Below, in pieces: positions 1 to 8,093 of a stretch of 62,208 nt of DNA (the first letter of the stretch is position 1; each line of letters begins with the position of its first letter). The stretch is taken from positions 1-62,208 of the forward strand of contig JAIQZQ010000040.1 of NCBI GenBank assembly GCA_021777105.1. Reading direction: 5' to 3'. Below the pieces are notes generated by a model. That model was not told where the DNA came from. It saw only the letters and a program-made list of their open reading frames with translations, and did no database searches. Both the position numbers and the translations under genes were made by a program. This stretch comes from Candidatus Anammoxibacter sp. (GTDB taxonomy: Bacteria; Planctomycetota; Brocadiia; Brocadiales; Anammoxibacteraceae).

Positions 1-278
1 GCTTTTTCTAAACATGACAGGAAACGTATATAATCATCACTATTAAGGAATATTTTCCCCTTGCCGACTCCACGCGACATTATATGATAAATTGCTCCTG
101 AATATTGTATTCTCCAAGGACGTGCCATGCGAAAATGATACCAACTTTGTTAGTACTCGTCAACCGTTTTCTGTTTTCAAGGTCTGACCCTAAGGTTTCC
201 CTTCCTCGATTGGGTCTGCGGATTTGGCGAACCTGCTCCAAGTCACCGTGCGAGGCAATCTGGCCGAAGGAATAGTTC
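1..278. other. left edge, no supported gene
   Basis: I see no convincing gene here. An open frame on the minus strand (80-298) would encode about 72 residues and overlaps the end of the zinc-ribbon gene by 20 bp, but it has no recognisable motif and its composition does not look protein-like. The stretch shares the higher GC of the TIR-STAND block, so the imported segment may continue beyond the window. Confidence 0.4.
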
Positions 279-938
279 TCACGTGTACTTCTTTCCAAGG
301 ATGATCCTTACGACGTAAGCAGGCGGTAAGTAAATGACTTCGCAGTACTGATCGTCTGCAAGGGTATCGAGCACAATTGCACTCGTTCGAAGTTTTGGAT
401 GTACCTTATCGATGCGATCCACACCAACCTTGACCCAGCCATCTGCCAGCATGTTCATGAGCGTCCCTTGGTTCCCTGAAGCCATCACGGCGGCCACCTC
501 TTCAAGCGGGCAACCGTTCTGAGAGAGCATCACTTGCTTGATCTCGCTATTTGGGTCGCGGAAATATGCCTTCACGGTGCGCATGTCAGTTCTATCGATT
601 TGCGATCGCATTTCCTCCACCAATTTGGCATAGCGCTTGTCGGGCGCAGGATGAGCACCCAACAATTGGCCACACGATGGACAGAAGCATTCCATCGTGG
701 TCCGGCCGTCTTCTCGCACTTGGGGTTCTATTCTACAACAACCCCCACAGAAAATGCCATCACAATCTGAACAGCGGAAAAGCAGGAGCCTCAGGAACCA
801 GCCCTCTGTTACGAGGAAGAACTGCCCTTCACGCTTCCGGCCGTTCGTACCGGCCTCCCGTGCTAACCCGAGAGTCCCACATTTTGAACATTTATCAGGC
901 CCGAACCCGGTTGTCGGTTTGATTACGTTGTTGGTCAT
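279..938 (-). CDS. zinc-ribbon protein next to TIR-STAND gene
   Basis: A 219-residue protein of unknown function. Near the N-terminus a CSKC pair is followed by CSDC and CGGCC around residues 55-67, then CFCPSC near residue 88, so two treble-clef or ribbon-type zinc sites are likely. The C-terminal half (about 100-219) has no Cys pairs and looks like a mixed alpha/beta domain. It starts 15 bp downstream of the stop of the TIR/NB-ARC/TPR gene on the same strand, so the two are almost certainly co-transcribed. Base composition is GC-rich like that gene and unlike the rest of the window, which suggests they arrived together. A regulator, effector accessory or sensor partner are all possible; no function is claimed. 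Confidence 0.7.
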   Translation of the reverse strand: MTNNVIKPTTGFGPDKCSKCGTLGLAREAGTNGRKREGQFFLVTEGWFLRLLLFRCSDCDGIFCGGCCRIEPQVREDGRTTMECFCPSCGQLLGAHPAPDKRYAKLVEEMRSQIDRTDMRTVKAYFRDPNSEIKQVMLSQNGCPLEEVAAVMASGNQGTLMNMLADGWVKVGVDRIDKVHPKLRTSAIVLDTLADDQYCEVIYLPPAYVVRIILGKKYT

Positions 939-952
939 AAAGATGTTCCTCC

Positions 953-3900
953 TCAGTCAATAATGTCTTCCAGTTCTTCTAGAAATATGGCCAGAGCTCG
1001 CTCGCCGGCTTCATGCAGTTCATCGAACATATCTTGCGGAGAAGAGTTCGACTCTTGTTCTGAAAGAGCATACTCCATCATTACGGTGCGCAGGTGAGGG
1101 TGTTTCTGAGCCGTGCGAATTTGGAACTTGATCAAGGTTACAACTGCACGTCTGAAAAGTCGCTCGGCCTCAGCCGGCCTGCCAGTAGCTTTCAGCAGCA
1201 TCGCCAGATTATTGAACGCGATTGCAAGATCTACGTCATCCGGATCAAGGCAGCTTTCCAATATTTGAATGACCCGTCGCATCAGTGGCTCTGCTTCTGC
1301 TGTTCGACCAGTGGTCTTGAATGTCTGCGCCAAATTGCTGAGAGCACGAGCAACATCAGGATGGTTAGGGCCTCTGCTGCGTTCTAACATTCTTAACGCC
1401 CGTTGCATCAGCGGCTCTGCCTCAACGACACGACCCTGGGCAAGAAGCAAAGCAACCAGATTGTTGAGCCTTAGGGCAACTGAGGGGTGGTCCTGGCCGA
1501 AGCTGCGTTCATCAATTGCGAGCGCTCGCTGCACCAATGTCTCGGCTTCCGCTAGCCGGTTTATTGATTGCAGTACCAGCGCCACATTCCCTAGATCTCT
1601 GGCGACGCTGGGATGGTCGGGACCGAAAGCGCTCTCGTCTATCGATAGCGCTCGTCGAAGGAGTGGCTCGGCTTCTCCTGGCCGGTTCATGTTCTCCCGC
1701 AGAAGACCGAGATTGTTAAGGCTAATTGCGACTTCTGGGTGACGCGGGCCGTATGCTCTCTCTTTAATTGCCAGAGCCCGCTCGTATAATGACTCTGCTT
1801 CAGCCAGCCGATTTGTATCATGTTGCAATGTTGCCAAGTTGTTAAGGTCTCTGGCAACGTGCGGATGGTCTTTTCCAAGACTCTCTTCATCAATTGCGAG
1901 AGCGCGCCGATAAACCGATTCAGCCTCCACCAATCGATCTGTGTCCTGTAGCAACTGTCCCATGGCGTTGAGGTGAGTGGCAACATCCTGATCACTCGGG
2001 CTCAAGCTTTGTTCATCAATGAGCAACATCCGCCTAAGCAGCACTTCCGCTTCATCCAATCGGTCCGTCTCCCGAAGCAACTCGGCCAGATTGAAAAGAT
2101 CGGAGGCGACTACAGGATGGTTCTGGCCGAAGTGTTGCTCGTCAATCGCGAGCACCCGGCGCATTAGAGTCTCGGCACGGCTCCAGTTCCCCAGTGTATG
2201 CCAGAAGACCGCAACCTGGTTGCAGAACCATGCAACATTTGGAACCTCGTCACCTGCCCACTGATGGGCTACAGCGTCGAGTGGCTCCATCTCCCAGCGT
2301 GCCTCATCCCACGAGGTAGCCTTTTCGAGCGTTGAAATACGCAACGTTGACAATTCAATGAACCGTTGCCGCTTGGCCACCAAATCCTCTTGCTTGCTCT
2401 TGTGACGCAAAAGCTCTTGGACTAGTCTGTGCATTCGCGCAACCAAGAGTCGTCCGTCGTTGTCCACCACGCCCCCGCTTTGAATGAGGCGTAGTCCCAA
2501 GAGCAGTTCCGCCGCCTGGCGAAACTCACAGTTCGGTTCATCGCGAGCGGCGGTGAGAGTGGGGATCGCTTCAGCACCGACAGTCTTCAGCCAGGGCAGC
2601 GCGATTTGATCAGCCGGCAAAAGCGATGCGATTTCCAGCAGGTGCAACGCTACCGGGGTGAGAGCTTGCAGCGTGAACGCAAGGGTTTCTTCCAGCGAGC
2701 GCACGCGGTGGCGCACGGCGACTGTGACGTCAGTCGCGGCAATCTCGCTTTCGCGCAGTAAATCCGGCGAGAGCCGTTCGCGGAATCGCCGGCAGCCGTC
2801 CGATGTGGTGTCGCGTCCGAGATATATGGCCGCTGTCTCCACCGCCAGCGTAAATCCTCTCAGCAATCGCACGATGGCCCGCGCTTCGTCGTCTTCCTGC
2901 TGGGTGGCGAAGCGGCCTTCGCGTTGGTGGTTGCGCATTAGTGCCAGCGCGTCTTCCTCCGGCAATTCGTCCACCGCGATGAAGGTTTGCTCTTGCACCG
3001 ACCCAGGGATAGCCCTCGGGGCGAGCCGCGTGGTGGCGATGAGGTCCACCCAGCCGTCGCGCGGTAGACGGTCCAAGTATTCGGGCTGGAGCAGATTGGG
3101 GTCGCTGACGTTGTCCAGTATCAGCAGGCAACGTTCGCGCCGATTCAATTCCCGCAGCACCCTTTCGAAGGCCAGCGCGAGGTTTTTCTTTTCGTCCTCG
3201 GTGAATTCAAAGTTCAACGCGTTGGCGTTGGCCAGATGCAGCAGCGCCACGCGCAAGTCGCCTACGTGTTCGCAGGGGATTCGCCAGCGACCACCGGGAT
3301 AATCCCACGCGAAGGCGTGAGCGTAAGCCAGCGCCAACTCCGTCTTCCCCATGCCGCCGAGACCTTGCACGGTCGCACGACCAGGCATCTGCCCTTCGCA
3401 AGCACCGACGACGCCAAGTTTATTTTTCGTCAGCGCATTGCGCAACTCGGTCAATTCATGCATGCGACCTATGAACGCGGGGTTGTGTTTGATGAGGTTG
3501 TTCTGCGATTTACTGGCGAGGTTGGAGCGGTTCAATCGCTTGCGGACGGACTCGTTGAGTTCTTTCAGCGCCTCCTTGACGTGGGCTTGCTCCAGGGCCT
3601 CTTCGCCCGCGTCGTGCCACGGCCGCAGATCGAAGGTCTGGCGGCGTTGAATCTCGTCAATCCAGCGCGCGAGAGCCTGGTCGGTCTTCAGATCAGCGGC
3701 ATCGGGCAGGGTGACGAAAAAGACGGGCGCGACGCCTTCGCTGAGGCATTGGCGCATGGCTTCGTAACGAACGTAGTCCTCCCATTCCCAGCGGCAGTAG
3801 GGGCTTTTGAGGTAGTTCGGCGACAGCACTGCGAGGAACAATTGCGAGTCGCGTAGGCTGCGTTGAATCTTCTGTCGCCAGTCGTCCATGCCCCTGATCC

Positions 3901-4045
3901 TATCTTCGGGATGGACGTCCAGGAACACCCGTAAGTCTCGCCCGGTGAACGCGCGGAAGGAGGATTCAATTTGTGCTTTGAGCGCGGTCACCTGCGCGCG
4001 TTCATTGTCTCGCCGCGAGTAGCTGATGAATAGGTCGTAGGCCAT
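953..4045 (-). CDS. TIR - NB-ARC - TPR STAND protein
   Basis: A 1030-residue three-part protein. Residues 1 to about 150 are a TIR domain (DLFISYSRRD at the start; SPNYLKSPYCRWE around 75-87, where the Glu after CRW sits at the usual NADase catalytic position). Residues about 190-560 are an NB-ARC/STAND NTPase: Walker A GLGGMGKT at 228-235, Walker B LLILDNV at 307-313, and an ATTR motif further on. From about residue 600 to the end there are eight or more 42-residue kinesin-light-chain-type TPRs, many carrying an ALAIDE core. In this family the TPRs sense a ligand, the NTPase oligomerises and the TIR domain degrades NAD or makes a signal; many are antiphage. AAAGGAAA lies just upstream of the ATG. 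The gene is GC-rich compared with its surroundings, an indication of transfer. Confidence 0.92.
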   Translation of the reverse strand: MAYDLFISYSRRDNERAQVTALKAQIESSFRAFTGRDLRVFLDVHPEDRIRGMDDWRQKIQRSLRDSQLFLAVLSPNYLKSPYCRWEWEDYVRYEAMRQCLSEGVAPVFFVTLPDAADLKTDQALARWIDEIQRRQTFDLRPWHDAGEEALEQAHVKEALKELNESVRKRLNRSNLASKSQNNLIKHNPAFIGRMHELTELRNALTKNKLGVVGACEGQMPGRATVQGLGGMGKTELALAYAHAFAWDYPGGRWRIPCEHVGDLRVALLHLANANALNFEFTEDEKKNLALAFERVLRELNRRERCLLILDNVSDPNLLQPEYLDRLPRDGWVDLIATTRLAPRAIPGSVQEQTFIAVDELPEEDALALMRNHQREGRFATQQEDDEARAIVRLLRGFTLAVETAAIYLGRDTTSDGCRRFRERLSPDLLRESEIAATDVTVAVRHRVRSLEETLAFTLQALTPVALHLLEIASLLPADQIALPWLKTVGAEAIPTLTAARDEPNCEFRQAAELLLGLRLIQSGGVVDNDGRLLVARMHRLVQELLRHKSKQEDLVAKRQRFIELSTLRISTLEKATSWDEARWEMEPLDAVAHQWAGDEVPNVAWFCNQVAVFWHTLGNWSRAETLMRRVLAIDEQHFGQNHPVVASDLFNLAELLRETDRLDEAEVLLRRMLLIDEQSLSPSDQDVATHLNAMGQLLQDTDRLVEAESVYRRALAIDEESLGKDHPHVARDLNNLATLQHDTNRLAEAESLYERALAIKERAYGPRHPEVAISLNNLGLLRENMNRPGEAEPLLRRALSIDESAFGPDHPSVARDLGNVALVLQSINRLAEAETLVQRALAIDERSFGQDHPSVALRLNNLVALLLAQGRVVEAEPLMQRALRMLERSRGPNHPDVARALSNLAQTFKTTGRTAEAEPLMRRVIQILESCLDPDDVDLAIAFNNLAMLLKATGRPAEAERLFRRAVVTLIKFQIRTAQKHPHLRTVMMEYALSEQESNSSPQDMFDELHEAGERALAIFLEELEDIID

Positions 4046-4304
4046 TGGTTTCCTTTAATCCCTTCCAAACTCGCGGATGGAGCAGGCATCCACTGCTTTG
4101 AGTTGCCCTTGTCGAATGTCAGGAGTCTTCGGTGTCGAGTTCATGTCATGGGGGGCGAACAAGAAGATGACCAGTTTTAAAGATAGCATCTCCTGAATCT
4201 TAAAATAGTTTTAAATATTGCTTTTTATTAGCAAAAATTATAGAAACCCTTAAAGATAACATTCTTTTTAGGTTTGTTATCCTTAAAACTAGATAAGTAT
4301 ATCA

Positions 4305-4413
4305 TTGGCCCCCTGGGCATAATTCTCCCCTCAGGGGATAATTTTCACTAAGGCAGCCAAGCTGCCAAGTGTTCATTTATCACTAGAGCAGACAAGATGC
4401 TCAGTTTTCATTA
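4305..4413. repeat. repeat family A, copy 1 (double hairpin)
   Basis: This stretch carries two short imperfect palindromes: GGCAGC-CAA-GCTGCC and AGCAG-ACAAG-ATGCT. They are separated by AAGTGTTCATTTATCACTA and preceded by a CCCCTCAGGGG-type hairpin. The same arrangement recurs near 6430, 6758, 7770 and, in part, near 4465 and 45749. This is a REP-like dispersed repeat. It lies in the 1.47-kb gene-free gap between the TIR-STAND gene and the DUF433 gene; apart from the repeats and the MITE I see nothing else in that gap. Confidence 0.75.
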
Positions 4414-4464
4414 TCGATTTTTTACTTCAAGGGGTTTTATTTTTGAACATCCCACAAGATATTA

Positions 4465-4518
4465 TCCCACTCCGGGGATAATTCTCACTAGAGCAGGCAA
4501 GCTGCTCAGTTTTCATTA
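4465..4518. repeat. repeat family A, copy 2 (partial)
   Basis: A partial copy holding only the second hairpin, GAGCAG-GCAAG-CTGCTC, here a perfect 6-bp stem. It is preceded by GGGGATAATTCTCACTA as in the other copies. Confidence 0.7.
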
Positions 4519-5002
4519 AAATAAAATTTGATCAGCTTTTAATTGATCAAAACATCCAAATAAAAGAGTATCATAATTTTAGAAATAAGTTTGTTCCATG
4601 TCTGTAATTAAGATGGCAAGTTTAGCGCTTTGATTACCAATTGTCTAGCAAAAACTTTACTATTGATTTCCGTGTAGAAACAACAGCCTTCTATGTGACA
4701 GTATTGCAAGTTGAAAACTATTTAGTAATTGCTGTAAGTCATTAATAAATATGGCGTTGGGGCGTAACGATGGTAATTGTTGTAAGGAAATGTAATGGCG
4801 GCGCTAAGCGTGCAGCCTAGAGCGTGAGACGCGGAGGGCAGAGAGCATGTCACTGAGAACGTGGCAAATTATGGTGGTTTATGGATTATTGATTGGCGCA
4901 GGCAAGGATGAGGTTGGATTTTGTTGGCAATTAGGTTTAAAGATTGGAATTTGACACGAATCTGGAAAGTACGGCATAAAACAGCTCCAAATTAATAATT
5001 TG

Positions 5003-5295
5003 GTAACAATTTAGTTGTTTCAAAAAAATGCAGGCAAATAAGCGCCGCAAAGACACAAATAGTATAGAAATACCTTTAGATGCCGGCTACTTGATACTAG
5101 ATGGAAGAGCATAAAGCAGCGCTCTGCTCTGGACGACAAGTATAATCTTGTTGATTCAATATCTCTACTTGAATCATAATAAAAAAATACCAACATCCAG
5201 CATCTAGAAGCCAGTATCCTGCATCAATACTCACTGTCATTTGCGGCATTATCAAACTTTTAGCCTATATAATTTTCAAAAAACTAAATTGATAC
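5003..5295. mobile_element. MITE-like element, copy 1 (degenerate ends)
   Basis: The left end GTAACAATTTAGTTGTTT (from 5003) matches the left end of the element at 9965. The right end (5274-5295) is the same sequence inverted with a few mismatches. The interior shares phrases with copy 2, such as TTGATACTAGATG, CAGCATCTAGAA and CACTGTCATTTGCG. There is no coding capacity. This is a non-autonomous miniature inverted-repeat element; I did not find its transposase in the window. Confidence 0.75.
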
Positions 5296-5522
5296 ATAAT
5301 TTGCGATTTTTACCAAGTTTGATTCTAAAGGGGGCAAATACGCCGGCATGAGCGATGAACTACCTTGTATTTGTCCCTGCATGGGAATATTGAGGATTGG
5401 CAAGTTAAATTTGATTTGCTTGCCGATATTTGTTAAATTAAAAATAAATCAATAAGCCTTGCTCAAACTTGGGCTTTATACCACTGTCAATCAATCTGTT
5501 TTTTAGCAAAAGGAAGAAAACA

Positions 5523-5759
5523 ATGGATTTTCCAGATATAGATCGTGTAACAATTGATCCAAGTGTAATGGGCGGCAAACCCTGCATTCGTGGAATGAGA
5601 GTCACGGTAGGGATGATCACCGGCCTTTTAGCATCGGGAACTTCTTTTCAGGAGATATTGGATTTATATCCTTATCTTGAAGAAGGGGATATCAAAGCGG
5701 CTCTTTCATACGCCACATGGCGTATGGAAGAATATGATTTGATGCTGCCAATATCATGA
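5523..5759 (+). CDS. DUF433 antitoxin-like protein
   Basis: A 78-residue DUF433 protein with the family signature: IDPSVMGGKPCIRGMRVTV near residues 11-29, then a short helical region resembling a winged-helix fold. The ATG at 5523 is chosen over an upstream in-frame codon at 5469 because AAAGGAAG sits at the right distance and the family begins here. Its TGA overlaps the ATG of the DUF5615 gene (ATGA, 4 bp), the usual arrangement of this antitoxin-toxin pair. The antitoxin is expected to neutralise the toxin and repress the operon. Confidence 0.85.
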   Translation: MDFPDIDRVTIDPSVMGGKPCIRGMRVTVGMITGLLASGTSFQEILDLYPYLEEGDIKAALSYATWRMEEYDLMLPIS

Positions 5760-6133
5760 ATATTTTATTGGATATGAACCTTACTCCTTTATGGATTCCA
5801 TTGCTGGAATCTAAAGGATATAAAACAAAACATTGGAAAGATATAGGTTCTATTTCTGCTCCTGATACGGAAATTATGGAATGGGCGCGAAAAAACGATT
5901 ATTTAGTGTTTACGCACGATTTAGATTTTGGCGCCCTTTTATTTGCAACTCAGGTAAAAGCTCCAAGTGTTCTTCAGCTTAGATGTGAAGATGTTCGTCC
6001 TAAAAGCGTAGGAGACGTAGTCTTACATATATTGAGCAAAGCGGAAAAGGAAATTGAGCAAGGGGCATTAATAATCGTTGACCTACGTAGGAGCCGTATA
6101 CGGCTTTTACCTCTAAAAAGTAGAGTTAGGTAA
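5756..6133 (+). CDS. DUF5615 PIN-like toxin
   Basis: A 125-residue protein of the DUF5615 (Mut7-C-like PIN) family. It shows the typical NILLDMNLTP start, an aspartate-rich centre (FTHDLDFGALL, about residues 51-61) and ILQ/RCEDVRP further on. The family is a predicted RNase partner of DUF433 antitoxins. The start overlaps the antitoxin stop by 4 bp, so translation is coupled. A 96-bp piece of this gene is duplicated about 790 bp downstream (6608-6703). Confidence 0.85.
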   Translation: MNILLDMNLTPLWIPLLESKGYKTKHWKDIGSISAPDTEIMEWARKNDYLVFTHDLDFGALLFATQVKAPSVLQLRCEDVRPKSVGDVVLHILSKAEKEIEQGALIIVDLRRSRIRLLPLKSRVR

Positions 6134-6429
6134 GTTTTGCCAAATTGGTCATATGGGTCAAAGATATTCGCTATACTATAGAAATGCCCAGACCATTAAT
6201 AATTGAGGTTCTTCTCCCAATTAGTTGTAAAAATTGACTCAATAAAATACTACCAGTTAAATCACATGTATAATAAACGCAGAGGCGCTTCGCAATTGCT
6301 CAGCATAAACTCCGAGGACGCAGAGAGGTTATAAAGAGTAAAAGACTTTACTATTTTTTTATTAAATAAAATATAGTAAAAACTAATAACCTAACATTTA
6401 ACATATTTTCTTATAGATAGAGAAGTTAT

Positions 6430-6616
6430 CCCCTCGGGGGAGAATTCTCACTAAGGCAGCTAAGCTGCCAAGTGTTCATTTATCACTAAAGCAGACAAGC
6501 AGCTCAGTGTTCATTTATCACCCTCCCCTAACCCCTCCCATCAAGGGCGGGGGAATTAAAGGAAAATATTTAAATTCAATATAGTAGCTTTATTATTGGC
6601 CCCAGTAATAAAACAA
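6430..6616. repeat. repeat family A, copy 3 (long form)
   Basis: The long form of repeat A. It holds a CCCTCGGGGG hairpin, the GGCAGCTAAGCTGCC hairpin, the AGCAG/CTGCT hairpin, then CACCCTCCCCTAACCCCTCC and a tail ending TTTATTATTGG...GTAATAAAACA. The same blocks in the same order recur at 7770-7974, so the two are direct repeats of about 190 bp. The tail runs straight into the duplicated toxin fragment. Confidence 0.8.
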
Positions 6617-6738
6617 AACATTGGAAATATATAGGTTCTATTTCTGCTCCTGATACGGAAATTATGGAATGGGCGCGAAAAAATGATTATTTAGTGTTTA
6701 CGCGAAACTATTCAGCGTGTTTACATATAAAAAAATAA
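6608..6738 (+). pseudogene. truncated copy of DUF5615 toxin gene
   Basis: Positions 6608-6703 match 5820-5915 of the toxin gene with only two base differences (one changes Asp to Tyr, one is silent). The fragment covers residues 23-53, from KTKHW to VFT. It then runs into unrelated sequence and stops at 6736-6738. There is no start codon and no N-terminal half, so it cannot give a functional toxin. Near-identity to the parent implies a recent duplication. Confidence 0.85.
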
Positions 6739-6757
6739 TACATTAGATCTCCTTCTT

Positions 6758-6832
6758 TGGCCCCCAGGGCATAATTCTCCCCTCAGGGGATAATTTTCAC
6801 TAAGGCAGCCAACTACCAAGTGTTCATTTAGC
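6758..6832. repeat. repeat family A, copy 4
   Basis: This is almost the same as the first part of copy 1 (GGCATAATTCTCCCCTCAGG, then the GCAGCC hairpin), but the hairpin is damaged (GCAGCCAACTACC) and the second hairpin is missing. The remaining sequence to 7068 holds no gene that I can support. Confidence 0.7.
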
Positions 6833-7068
6833 TAAGAGGGAGCAAAGGAGAATCGAATAAAGAATATTCCGCTATTAAAAGCTAAAAAATGAAAGTTAAT
6901 CTATTCAAATCCCCCCGCCCCCTTTTCTAAAGGGGATGGATGATTGTGTGAGATTGTTGCAAAATATTAGAAAATACGCCGAATAGTTGCAACACCGTGA
7001 CATAAAACCTTGATTGCGCAGATTTAAGAGCTATATTAAAAATTATCCTCATAGTAGGTAAGAGTGGT

Positions 7069-7686
7069 TCAGGGAGATTCGGATGTGATGTACTCCATTC
7101 CGCTAAATTCGTACTTTTTTAAAGAGGGGATTTGGTCTTGATCTTTAGATACATTTCCATCAGCGGCAAGCGTTTGCCATTTCCAATCGTTTGAGCCCCA
7201 ACCTTTTCCGTCAGGCGCGTAACGCGCTATTGCAAGTGATAGCCCCTGGCCGATCAGAGATTCGTCCGCCTCAAGCAAAACCATTATCACGTCGGCATTG
7301 TTCTTTTCCCGCAATTCAATGGCGGCTTTTATTGCAGTTTCAGCCCTTTGCTCCATTGTTTCAGCCTCAGGGGCCAGAATAGACACTGTTTCTCTTTTTC
7401 TATGGGCGACCGTGGAGTTTGTTGATTGGAGAACTGTATAGGATTTAGCATGTGGAATAGTTATTGTTGGTTGAACAACCGCCGGGACTGATTCTGTAAC
7501 CGATGCCGGCGGGCTGTTTTCAAACTGAGTTCTTATAACCATAAAAAGAGCGGTTCCGCAGAGGTAATATATGGCGACTCGCCGGCGTGTTCTTTTTGAA
7601 CCGGGAACAACAATACCGGGCTTTGCCATGCCGACAAAAAATGCTATCACGCAAATACTTCCAAGCAAACTAAGGACCGAATACAT
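7069..7686 (-). CDS. membrane-anchored protein of unknown function
   Basis: A 205-residue protein with two hydrophobic segments near the N-terminus (about 1-20 and 38-52) and a basic PGSKRTRRRV loop between them. A low-complexity linker follows, then a soluble domain from about residue 110. That domain includes AETAIKAAIELREKNNADVI and a Trp-rich GKGWGSNDWKWQTLAA stretch. I do not recognise the family securely; similar C-terminal domains occur in DUF4875-type proteins of mobile elements. It lies alone between two direct copies of repeat A (6430 and 7770), so it may be cargo of a repeat-bounded segment. Confidence 0.65.
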   Translation of the reverse strand: MYSVLSLLGSICVIAFFVGMAKPGIVVPGSKRTRRRVAIYYLCGTALFMVIRTQFENSPPASVTESVPAVVQPTITIPHAKSYTVLQSTNSTVAHRKRETVSILAPEAETMEQRAETAIKAAIELREKNNADVIMVLLEADESLIGQGLSLAIARYAPDGKGWGSNDWKWQTLAADGNVSKDQDQIPSLKKYEFSGMEYITSESP

Positions 7687-7769
7687 TTTAACTCTCCTTC
7701 AAATAAGTCATACGCCACATACTACCTAGGCCAAATCATATGATACCATTATTTTTACGCTATTTTTGT

Positions 7770-7974
7770 CCCCTCGGGGGATAATTCTCCCCTCAGGGGA
7801 TAATTCTCACTAAGGCAGCTAAGCTGCCAAGTGTTCATTTATCACTAAAGCAGACAAGCTGCTCAGTGTTCATTTATCACCCTCCCCTAACCCCTCCCAT
7901 CAATGGAGGGGGAGTTAAAGGAATATATTTAAATCAAATATAGTTGCTTTATTATTGGGCTCGGTAATAAAACA
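7770..7974. repeat. repeat family A, copy 5 (long form)
   Basis: The second long copy, with all blocks of copy 3 in the same order and orientation plus an extra CCCCTCAGGGG hairpin. With copy 3 it brackets about 1.15 kb that contains the toxin fragment, copy 4 and the membrane-protein gene. Confidence 0.8.
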
Positions 7975-8093
7975 GGAATTCACCTTACTGTATCTCAGCC
8001 ATTATAATCATCACAAGCTTTCTGTCAATTATGTAATCGGGGAAAGATTCAGGGACTTTTTCATTTTTAACCGTTGCCGTTATTGATAACGGA

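Noticed and set aside
80..298. Minus-strand frame of 72 codons after the zinc-ribbon gene
   Set aside because: It overlaps that gene, has no motif and no clear RBS.
2658..3302. Long plus-strand frame inside the TIR-STAND gene
   Set aside because: A shadow of the GC-rich gene on the other strand; Ser/Arg-rich, with no motif.
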